Under the pieces are notes generated by a model that ran no database searches, was not told the DNA's origin, and worked only from the letters and a program-made list of their open reading frames with translations. A stretch of DNA of 64,000 nt, from positions 110,768 to 174,767 of the forward strand of contig JAFEAP010000014.1 in the NCBI GenBank assembly GCA_018266355.1, given 5' to 3'. A program made the position numbers and the translations under genes. Below are positions 52,059 through 58,834 of this stretch, piece after piece (the first letter of the stretch is position 1; every line of letters starts with the position of its first letter). This DNA is from Bdellovibrionales bacterium. GTDB taxonomy: Bacteria > Bdellovibrionota > UBA1018.

Positions 52059-52445
52059 ATGAGAGATCTGCCGCTCGAAAAACCCGAACTTCGTGCACTC
52101 GGCTTGGCCCTCGGCGAAGCGCGCATCCGCGACATCCTCCGGCGGTTCTATCTCCGGATGTCGACCGACGTCTTGATCGGCTTCTTCTTCGATGGGCGCG
52201 ACCTGGAGGCCATCGCGGATATGCAGGCGCGGTTCCTTTACCGCGCCATGGGACTCCGCCCGAGCTACTCCGGAAAGGCGCCGGCCGACGCCCACACGGC
52301 TCTCCCTCCGATCCTCACCGGACATTTCGATCGCCGTTTGGTCCTCCTCGAAGAAGTGCTCACGGCCGAAGGACTTAACGCGCCTCAGCGTCAAACTTGG
52401 CTCGCCTTTGAGAACGCATTTCGCGACGCGATAGTCTCGGCGTAA
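52059..52445 (+). CDS. Truncated haemoglobin
   Basis: 128 residues with the 2-over-2 truncated globin pattern. RFYLRMS (Phe30, Tyr31 at helix B), then the conserved FFDGRDLEAIADMQARFLYRAMG, the proximal histidine region DAHTALPPILTGHFDRRL (His79 by alignment of the F helix), and a C-terminal helix. The class (group I or III) is uncertain. Truncated globins bind O2, NO or act in nitrosative stress. The GGAGGGATCCGCG Shine-Dalgarno supports the ATG. Located between two regulatory units; transcribed alone. Confidence 0.85.
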   Translation: MRDLPLEKPELRALGLALGEARIRDILRRFYLRMSTDVLIGFFFDGRDLEAIADMQARFLYRAMGLRPSYSGKAPADAHTALPPILTGHFDRRLVLLEEVLTAEGLNAPQRQTWLAFENAFRDAIVSA

Positions 52446-52535
52446 AGAATTCGGCGCTCAACACCGAAAGGTTTTCTGAGGCTTTCGAGCGCCTTGATGA
52501 GTTAGCAAAGGCAAAACTGTTAAACGATTGCTAGG

Positions 52536-52564
52536 TTGAACTCGAAGCGCAAATCGCATTTAAT
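52536..52564 (+). promoter_or_regulatory. Promoter of the receiver/XRE operon
   Basis: TTGAAC (52536-52541), exactly 17 bases, TTTAAT (52559-52564). The start site is predicted near 52571, about 22 bases before the ATG at 52593. Confidence 0.55.
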
Positions 52565-52592
52565 TCCAATAGGAATGCGTAGGCTTTAAAAA

Positions 52593-53267
52593 ATGGAGCA
52601 GCCGGAAAAAACAAAAGCCTCGCCCACCCCGCCGACTTCGGCCGGCGAAGTTTCGATCATCGCCGCCGACGCCGGGATCGGCGAACTGCTCGTCGAACTC
52701 CTCGAAAATCAGTTCCAAGTGAAGTCTTTCGCCTCGCTCGCGGAATTTGAACGCTCTTTTCTCGCGAAAAACAGAGAAATTTCTCCGGATCTCGTTCTTT
52801 GCGACGCGAAACTCCGGGACGCCTCGGGAATCGACGCGCTCAAACGAATCCGGAAGGTCGATCCGCAGATCCCGATCATCCTCATGGTCACCCAACCCGA
52901 CAAGCAGTGGACCGAGGAGGCCTTCCGCGCCGGCGTCACCGATCTCCTCGAAAAACCCTTCGAATCCTTCCTCTTCATCGACAAATTCCGAGGTCGGATC
53001 GCCCAGGCGCGGCTACACCGGGCCCAAGACCGGATGACGGAACTGCTTCGGACCCAGCTCCTTCTGACGACCACTCAAGCGAATCGGCTGTTCGATCAAA
53101 TCGCCAAAGACGCCAAGTCGGTCCCTAAAAAGCTCCGGTATGCCGATCCCGACGAAGACGCGATCCGTTTCGGCCACGCCCGGAAGAGCGCCGAAAAATT
53201 GCTCCACGAAATCGAGCAATGCCGAATCGAATATCTAGCCCTTGCGGAGAAGCTCCGAATTTCCTAA
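52593..53267 (+). CDS. Response-regulator receiver protein without DNA-binding domain
   Basis: 224 residues. The receiver-like domain spans about 17-140: SIIAADAG at the acidic pocket, phosphoacceptor Asp71 in DLVLCDAKLRDASG, the Thr/Ser position at ILMVTQP and LEKPFESF with the conserved Lys. The acidic pair is reduced to one Asp, so phosphorylation is plausible but not certain. The C-terminal 80 residues are helical with no known fold. It is the first gene of a three-gene unit with two XRE-like regulators (12-base gap). Its partner kinase is not in view. Confidence 0.8.
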   Translation: MEQPEKTKASPTPPTSAGEVSIIAADAGIGELLVELLENQFQVKSFASLAEFERSFLAKNREISPDLVLCDAKLRDASGIDALKRIRKVDPQIPIILMVTQPDKQWTEEAFRAGVTDLLEKPFESFLFIDKFRGRIAQARLHRAQDRMTELLRTQLLLTTTQANRLFDQIAKDAKSVPKKLRYADPDEDAIRFGHARKSAEKLLHEIEQCRIEYLALAEKLRIS

Positions 53268-53279
53268 AGTGGAAGACAT

Positions 53280-54017
53280 ATGACGCTTCCCGCTTCACCG
53301 TCCGTAATCCCCCCGCTCTCGATCCCCGATCGCATCCGCGCGATTCGTTTTTTCTCGGGACTGAATCAGACCGATCTTTCCAAGATGCTCGAGTGTTCCC
53401 AAGGGACGATCTCGAAGTTGGAAAACGGCGAACTCGAACCGACCGCGTTCCACCTCGTGCGCATGCGGGAGATCTTCGGCGTCTCGATCGACGCGATCGT
53501 CGACGGGCTTATTCCCTATCGTGGAATCGCCGAGCGCTTCTCGAATTCCTCCTTGCTGCCGGCGCGCTACGCCCGTGGCGCGGCGACGAAGTTGAAATTC
53601 CTCTATCCGCTCGTGCGCGCCTACGAACAACGGTTCGGAAAAACTAAACTTCTTCGGGCTCTCCAACACCTCGGCATGAAGCCCGCGGCGTTCGCGGAAC
53701 CCGAGCTCCTCGTTTCGTCGCACGTGTTCTACGATCTCGTCGAACTCTACCGTGAAGCGGGAGCGACCGACGCTAAAGAATTCCTAAACGACGTTCAGCG
53801 GTGCGCGAGTGAAATCCAGTCCGCACTTCCTCCGAACTCTTCGACGGCGGACGAGTGGAACTCCCCTGAAAAGTGGAATCTCCAGACGATCGGCTCCGAC
53901 GATTCTTCCTGGGGCCCTCGCCCCTACGCGAACGCCGTGGTACGCGGACTGCGGTCCGCACCGACGGCCGGCACTCCGCCGGTCAGCGCGCTCGGATTTC
54001 GGAGGGCTCGCGCCTGA
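53280..54017 (+). CDS. XRE-family transcriptional regulator
   Basis: 245 residues. A clear helix-turn-helix of Cro/CI type occupies about 17-72: RIRAIRFFSGLNQTDLSKMLECSQGTISKLENGE. The rest is a helical domain of unknown type with an Arg/Pro-rich tail. It starts 12 bases after the receiver gene with GGAAG as Shine-Dalgarno, and the stop overlaps the start of a second, similar protein. The layout of the DNA-binding part followed by an L-x-DAIVDG segment is shared with that protein. Confidence 0.86.
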   Translation: MTLPASPSVIPPLSIPDRIRAIRFFSGLNQTDLSKMLECSQGTISKLENGELEPTAFHLVRMREIFGVSIDAIVDGLIPYRGIAERFSNSSLLPARYARGAATKLKFLYPLVRAYEQRFGKTKLLRALQHLGMKPAAFAEPELLVSSHVFYDLVELYREAGATDAKEFLNDVQRCASEIQSALPPNSSTADEWNSPEKWNLQTIGSDDSSWGPRPYANAVVRGLRSAPTAGTPPVSALGFRRARA

Positions 54018-54922
54018 ATTCCTCGAACCTCTGGTTGAACCGTTTCGAACGGCTCGCCAATCTTCGCAACCAATCGCTCGACGAGCTCATCTATTCGATG
54101 GGTATGTCGCGGGACGAAGTCCTCGCCGAATGCGAGTCCTCCGTCGGGCCGAAGATTCCCTTGCTCCAGCGAATCGCCGACGAGTTCGAACTCACGTTCG
54201 ACGACTTGCTCGACGGACGCATCGACGAGGAATGGGCTCGCAATCCCGAGCTCGCGCCGATGTTCAAGGCGGAGGAAGGTTCGCGGCTTCGCACCTCCCT
54301 CGCCGTGATCCGGTGGATCGAGAACCACTACGGCCGCCAACCCACCGTTTCGCTGACCCGCGCGCTTCGTATCCCGAAAAAGGCCCTGGCGAACCCGGAT
54401 CAGCCGGTCCGGCTCAAGCTCCTCGGCACGCTCCTGAAAGCGACGCGCGCCCGCGGCTTGAGCGATTCGGTGATCTTCGAGATGGGGGTCGGCGCGACCG
54501 ACATCCCCGAAAACGCCGAGATCCTCGCGACGCTCGCGAAATCGAAGAACCCCCGTCAAATGTTCGAGCATTTCTTCGCCGAGATCTTGAGCCGCTTCGA
54601 ATCGAACTACGAATACCGTATCGACAAATGCGATAGCCACTCGCTCACCCTGCGCATCCGTCCGCTCGAGCAGCGTATCCTCGAAAACGGCCGGGAGGTC
54701 GCGACCGACCGCTCGATCGCGATCTATCGGTGGGGCGTAGCCGCCGGACTGCTGAAAACCATGATGCCGAACGCGGCGGCCGCGATCCCGATCCAGTTCG
54801 CCGGCCCCCACACTCGGGACGAGTTGGTCCGCCTCGACTGGGACGGTCGCGCGCGGGAAACCGTGAATTTCCCGATGCGGAAAACGCGCGTCGGTCCGCA
54901 CGAAGCAGAACCGTCGGCTTGA
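54014..54922 (+). CDS. Second XRE-like regulator, probable CTG start
   Basis: About 302 residues. The N-terminal region (RFERLANLRNQSLDELIYSMGMSRDEV, then LLQRIADEFELTFDDLLDG) aligns by eye with the preceding regulator's helix-turn-helix region, though the recognition helix is degraded. The best start is a CTG at 54014, overlapping the upstream TGA (CTGA) with a perfect GGAGGG 7 bases before it. An in-frame TTG at 54035 is the alternative; an ATG at 53873 would overlap the upstream gene by 145 bases and is unlikely. The C-terminal half has no known fold. Convergent with the acyltransferase gene. Confidence 0.75.
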   Translation: MNSSNLWLNRFERLANLRNQSLDELIYSMGMSRDEVLAECESSVGPKIPLLQRIADEFELTFDDLLDGRIDEEWARNPELAPMFKAEEGSRLRTSLAVIRWIENHYGRQPTVSLTRALRIPKKALANPDQPVRLKLLGTLLKATRARGLSDSVIFEMGVGATDIPENAEILATLAKSKNPRQMFEHFFAEILSRFESNYEYRIDKCDSHSLTLRIRPLEQRILENGREVATDRSIAIYRWGVAAGLLKTMMPNAAAAIPIQFAGPHTRDELVRLDWDGRARETVNFPMRKTRVGPHEAEPSA

Positions 54923-54926
54923 TTCC

Positions 54927-55682
54927 TTAGGCGGCCTTCTTTGCCGGGACCGCCGCGGGCGTTTCGCCGACGACGATCCGGTTTTCCCAGAGCGCGCGGC
55001 CTTCCGCCCCGAGACGGAGCGCGGATTCGGTGAATTTCGTCCGGTGCAGCAGCACCGCCTGTTCGCCGAAGAGCGACGCTTGCTCGAACGGCGGCAACGG
55101 TCCGTCCGCGGACTCGATGCGGTCATAGCCGTACTGCGCGAAGAAATGGTCGGTTCGGACCTTCGGGACGCCGCAAAGCAGGCTGTGGTCCGTCCGCCCG
55201 TCCGTCTCGTCGTTGACGAGCATCACGATGAGCATGTCCCGCAGCAGGGCGTGCATCGCGCGGTCGTGGCGGAATTCGGGCGCCATCGTCCAAGAACTCG
55301 AATAATTCACGTTCGTTCCCTTCCACTGCTCGAGATTCCGTTCGACGACTTCGGCTTGACGGTGCTCTCCCGAACTCCTCAGCACGGAAAGCGCGGGAAA
55401 CGGGAGGCGGTGCTGTACGCACTTCCCGAGGGAAACCGACCGGTAAGCGGTGACGAGGCGAAAGCGACCGTTCTCCTCGAAACCGAAGAGGTGGTGATTC
55501 GAAATGAAGTCGTAAGTGTCGATGGGGAGCACGCCGTAACCGTGCACGGCCTGGTAACCCGCGAGTTTCAACCGAAACACTTCGATCAGATGACGCCCGA
55601 GCTCGTCGGAATCCGTGATCGAATCGTACGGCGCCAAAAGACTAACGATCATCGGTTTGCGGCCTAAAAAATCGAAACTCAC
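54927..55682 (-). CDS. GNAT-fold acyltransferase, FeeM/N-acyl amino acid synthase-like
   Basis: About 251 residues. A GTG start (MSFDFLGRKPMIVSLL) with AGAGGGGAA 7 bases upstream is preferred over an ATG 60 bases earlier, whose leader lacks a Shine-Dalgarno. The segment EVFRLKLAGYQAVHGYGVLPIDTYDFISNHHLFGFEENGRFRLVTAYRSV has the shape of autoinducer-synthase-like GNAT proteins (R-x-Y..D-x-Y-D..ATYR), which make N-acyl amino acids or homoserine lactones from acyl carriers. The identification rests on pattern only. It is divergent from the E1-like gene across a palindrome-rich promoter. Confidence 0.6.
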   Translation of the reverse strand: MSFDFLGRKPMIVSLLAPYDSITDSDELGRHLIEVFRLKLAGYQAVHGYGVLPIDTYDFISNHHLFGFEENGRFRLVTAYRSVSLGKCVQHRLPFPALSVLRSSGEHRQAEVVERNLEQWKGTNVNYSSSWTMAPEFRHDRAMHALLRDMLIVMLVNDETDGRTDHSLLCGVPKVRTDHFFAQYGYDRIESADGPLPPFEQASLFGEQAVLLHRTKFTESALRLGAEGRALWENRIVVGETPAAVPAKKAA

Positions 55683-55716
55683 GGTGAAATTCCCCTCTAC
55701 CAACTTTTCTAAAACC

Positions 55717-55740
55717 GGGGAGAATTGTCTCAATTCCCCC
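55717..55740. promoter_or_regulatory. Inverted repeat in divergent promoter (first)
   Basis: GGGGAGAATTG (55717-55727) and CAATTCCCCC (55731-55740) around TCT form an imperfect dyad with nine of ten pairs matching. It sits in the leader or promoter of the acyltransferase gene and is a candidate operator. Confidence 0.45.
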
Positions 55741-55747
55741 ATACCCG

Positions 55748-55761
55748 ATTCCGATCGGAAT
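55748..55761. promoter_or_regulatory. Perfect palindrome in divergent promoter (second)
   Basis: ATTCCGATCGGAAT is a perfect 14-bp palindrome between the divergent acyltransferase and E1-like genes. Size and position fit an operator, perhaps for one of the XRE-like regulators encoded nearby. Confidence 0.5.
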
Positions 55762-55792
55762 GGGGCAAGAAACCCTTGAGAGGAAAAATCCG

Positions 55793-56716
55793 ATGCAGCT
55801 CGCGAAGAACGCCACTCCCGCCTTTTCCTACGCCGACGAGGCGCAATTCTACCGGGAGCTGACTTCGCGTAATTTTCACTTCGTTTCCGAGGAGACTCAG
55901 CGTCGACTCGCCGGACTCGACGTGCTCATCGCGGGATGTGGAAGTACCGGGGGCGCGTGCATCGAATCCCTCGCCCGCGTCGGCGTGAAAACGTTCCGCC
56001 TCGCGGACAACGGAGATTATGAAGTCACGAATCTAAACCGTCAGCACTTTCGTCTCGATTCAGTGGGTAAAAACAAAGCCGTGTTTCACTCCGAAGAAGT
56101 GAAAGCGATCAACCCGTTCGCGAAAACGATGGTCTTCCCGACGGGCATCACGCCCGAGAATCTCGACGCCGCGGTTTCGGGTGTCGCGTTCGTCATGGAC
56201 GGCGTCGACGTGACGAGCTCCTCCGGGATGGCGATGAAGATCCGCTTGCACGAGGAGTGCTCGCGCCGCCGACTTCCCGTCTTCAGCGCTCTCGACCTCG
56301 GATTCCGCCAGTGGGGTTATTCGTTCGATTACCGCAAGCCGGGACTCGCCCCTCTCGAAGGCCGCGCGGCCGCGGCGCGGGCGAAGAGCCATCCGATTTC
56401 GTCCCTCTTCACGCTCTATCCGCTCGACTCCGTTCCCGACCACGCGCTCACGCTCGTCGACGACCTCCTCGAAAAACGGAAGGACTTCGCCAGCCAGCTC
56501 GGCGCGACGAGCGATCTCCTCTCTTCGATCATCGTCGCGGCGACGATCCGTTTCGTCGAAACCGGCGAGCTCGTTCCGGGCTGGTCGATCGACCTCTGGG
56601 ACATGAAAAACGGGAAAAAGGGTTTCGTGGAGCGCGTGAAGACGAAGCTCCACTTCGCGGCCCTTCGCCGGAAAATCCAAGCCGGGATCGACGCCGACGC
56701 GTATCGGCTCGACTGA
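55793..56716 (+). CDS. E1/ThiF-like adenylyltransferase
   Basis: 307 residues, start at ATG 55793 with GAGGAAAAA 4 bases upstream; an ATG 33 bases earlier has no such signal. The Rossmann-type ATP site is clear: VLIAGCGSTGGAC (GCGSTGG at 48-54), acidic Asp72, and the NLNRQ motif (80-84), then MDGVDV. E1-like proteins adenylate a carboxylate, such as the C-terminus of a peptide or small protein. Only three cysteines exist (49, 56, 156) and there are no CxxC zinc pairs, so the usual thioester-relay Cys appears missing. It is divergent from the acyltransferase gene. Confidence 0.85.
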   Translation: MQLAKNATPAFSYADEAQFYRELTSRNFHFVSEETQRRLAGLDVLIAGCGSTGGACIESLARVGVKTFRLADNGDYEVTNLNRQHFRLDSVGKNKAVFHSEEVKAINPFAKTMVFPTGITPENLDAAVSGVAFVMDGVDVTSSSGMAMKIRLHEECSRRRLPVFSALDLGFRQWGYSFDYRKPGLAPLEGRAAAARAKSHPISSLFTLYPLDSVPDHALTLVDDLLEKRKDFASQLGATSDLLSSIIVAATIRFVETGELVPGWSIDLWDMKNGKKGFVERVKTKLHFAALRRKIQAGIDADAYRLD

Positions 56717-56738
56717 GGACCGAGACGGGCGTTTCGCC

Positions 56739-57623
56739 CTAACGTCCTTCGACCAGGCTTAAAAACGGCCGCCAAACCTCGGATTCCCATCGCTCGGGCT
56801 GGTCCGCGTACGGATAATGACCGCTCTCGCGCATCGGGTGCCAGACGATCTCCGAACGCCGTCCGGGCGACTTTCGCGCGGTCTCGACGAGTCCCGCGAA
56901 GACCGAAAGCGGCTCGTAAGGATCGTGGTCCCCTGCGCAGACGAACGTCGGCACGTCCGGCGCGAAAGTCGTCCGAAGCGGAGCGTTCGCCGCGCCCATA
57001 CCGCGCAGGATCCGATCGCGCATCGCCGGTTCGGGCGCGCTCTCGGGAGTGCCGAAAGCTCCCGCCCACCGCATGAGCGAGTCCTGGGTACGGAAGTAAT
57101 GGGTCATGATCTTCGGGCTTTCGAACGCGAGGACGACTCCTTCGAGGAGCGCGGGAGAATCGATACGGGGATCGCGTTCGAGTTCGGCGAGAAGTCTTTT
57201 CATCCGTTCGAGGCGGGGAGCATCGCCGAGCTCGGCGAAATCGTCCTGCCCCATCTCGAGGGACCGCCGGAAGACGTGAAGGAGGTCGATCGTGGGCGGC
57301 GTATGGAGAAATCCGGCGATCCGGTTCGCATCGCCCGTCATCGCGAGCTCCCGGTAGAGGGCCTCGGCGAGCAGCGAACCGAACGACTCGGTCACCACTA
57401 CGAACGGTGACGTGAAACTCCGAGCGGATGCCGCGAGCGAGGCGACGAGATTTTCCCACGCCGGAAGATCGCCCGGGGGCGAAGGATTTCCGCGAAACGA
57501 CGAAGGTTCGTTCCAAAACACGGTTCGACCGGTGCGTTCGAAAATAGGCGCGAGGAACTCGCGCGCCGGAGCGGAGTTCAGCCCCGGTCCGCTCGGCACG
57601 AATAAGACACCCATTTGAGACAT
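56739..57623 (-). CDS. Alpha/beta-hydrolase
   Basis: 294 residues. Oxyanion loop FVPSGPGLNS near 8-17, nucleophile elbow VVTESFGS with Ser80 (a T-E-S-F-G variant of GxSxG), acid CAGDHDPYEP, and histidine in MRESGHYPYAD near the C-terminus. The topology resembles proline iminopeptidase or haloalkane dehalogenase-type esterases. It starts 20 bases after the topo VI A stop, so it may be the last gene of the topo VI operon, although its start lacks a clear Shine-Dalgarno. Convergent with the E1-like gene. Confidence 0.83.
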   Translation of the reverse strand: MSQMGVLFVPSGPGLNSAPAREFLAPIFERTGRTVFWNEPSSFRGNPSPPGDLPAWENLVASLAASARSFTSPFVVVTESFGSLLAEALYRELAMTGDANRIAGFLHTPPTIDLLHVFRRSLEMGQDDFAELGDAPRLERMKRLLAELERDPRIDSPALLEGVVLAFESPKIMTHYFRTQDSLMRWAGAFGTPESAPEPAMRDRILRGMGAANAPLRTTFAPDVPTFVCAGDHDPYEPLSVFAGLVETARKSPGRRSEIVWHPMRESGHYPYADQPERWESEVWRPFLSLVEGR

Positions 57624-57643
57624 GGGTGCAAACCTACACGGAT

Positions 57644-58822
57644 TTAAATATAATTACCGCGCTTAATTTTCTCGACGATGATCTTTTCAGGCATCAACGG
57701 ATCTCGTGGATCGACCGAGAAGAACGCCTGCTGCTCGCAACGGCGTTTGTTTTTCAGGAGCCAGTGAAGGACTTCCGTCACGCCCTTGTTCTTTTTGTCC
57801 TGAAAAAACGGGTCGTTTTTCAGCGCATCTTGAGCCTTTTTGAGCGCCCGCACCTCTTGGGCGTCGTTTTCCTTCACGGCGTAGTCCGGCAGCTGGTATT
57901 TTTTGATGTCTTCGGGAAGCACCCCGAGGAAGCGCACTTCCGGAGCGGAATAGTCCTGATTGCGAATCAGCGAAGCGGCCGAACCGGCTTTGAGCGTACG
58001 GTAGATGTTCTGCATCGTGTACGCGTCGAGATCACCGAAGAAATAAAGCGGCACTCTCAACTGATCTTGTAGAAGTTTACACCACCCGCGGACGGCGTTC
58101 GACGGCACGCCCCCGGCACCGATCAAGATCGAGTTGTGGCGTTTCGTGAAACCGTTCGCGACGAGCGTGTTCGCCGTGCCTTCCGACTCGACGACGAGGG
58201 CGAAATCGATCTTCTTCTTCGCCGAGAGTTTCAGGTTCTGCGGCCGGTTCTTCGGCTGGAACGGAGTCGTTCCGAGTTTCGAGAGGTCGACCGTCGCCTT
58301 TTCTCCGTCCGGCATCGTCTCGTGAACGACGAGGTGTTGTGAGTAGGTTTGACCGCCGCGATCGTTCGCGTAGCAATTGAAGTCCTCGCGGTAGCACTCG
58401 AAAAGCTCGCAGATGAAATCGATGACGGAGTCCGACTCGTCCTGATCGGCGAAGTCGAGCGGTTTGAGGATCGAGTTGTGCTTCACCTCGCCTTTCGCGA
58501 TGTAGTACAATTCCCGCTTCGTGTTCACGCCGCCCGTCTCGATGTTCCGGAGCAAGATTTCGAGGAAGAAGATCGCCCGCGACATCTTCTTCACGGAACT
58601 GACGTTCAGCTCGGTCGCGACTTTTTTCTCGCCCGGCGTGAGATATCCGACTTTGTGATTATAGAAGGAGTTATCGAGCGAGCACTTCGTCGCGTAAAGG
58701 ATCGGACGCTTCGCCTTCTCGAGGTCGACGAGGAGGCGCTCGCAGATCTCGCGCGAAAACTTCGGAAGATCTCCCTGGTTTTTCCCGCCTTGGCGGTTCG
58801 ATCCGGCAGTGGATTTAGCCAT
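57644..58822 (-). CDS. top6A: DNA topoisomerase VI subunit A (Spo11-like)
   Basis: 392 residues. The catalytic winged-helix motif is TKRELYYIAKG with paired tyrosines 106-107, one of which should attack DNA. The Toprim metal-binding sites are visible as ALVVESEGTANTLVANG (Glu212 or 214) and FFGDLDAYTMQNIYRTLKAG (Asp264, Asp266). Together with subunit B it forms a type IIB topoisomerase that passes one duplex through another, using ATP. A GGAA-containing Shine-Dalgarno follows the B stop by 12 bases, so they are co-transcribed. Type IIB enzymes are common in archaea and plants and rare in bacteria. Confidence 0.93.
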   Translation of the reverse strand: MAKSTAGSNRQGGKNQGDLPKFSREICERLLVDLEKAKRPILYATKCSLDNSFYNHKVGYLTPGEKKVATELNVSSVKKMSRAIFFLEILLRNIETGGVNTKRELYYIAKGEVKHNSILKPLDFADQDESDSVIDFICELFECYREDFNCYANDRGGQTYSQHLVVHETMPDGEKATVDLSKLGTTPFQPKNRPQNLKLSAKKKIDFALVVESEGTANTLVANGFTKRHNSILIGAGGVPSNAVRGWCKLLQDQLRVPLYFFGDLDAYTMQNIYRTLKAGSAASLIRNQDYSAPEVRFLGVLPEDIKKYQLPDYAVKENDAQEVRALKKAQDALKNDPFFQDKKNKGVTEVLHWLLKNKRRCEQQAFFSVDPRDPLMPEKIIVEKIKRGNYI

Positions 58823-58834
58823 GTTCGTGGTTCC

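Noticed and set aside
53873..54013. ATG-initiated upstream extension of the second XRE-like regulator
   Set aside because: It would overlap the preceding gene by 145 bases and is Arg-rich shadow sequence; the coupled CTG start with GGAGGG is more convincing.
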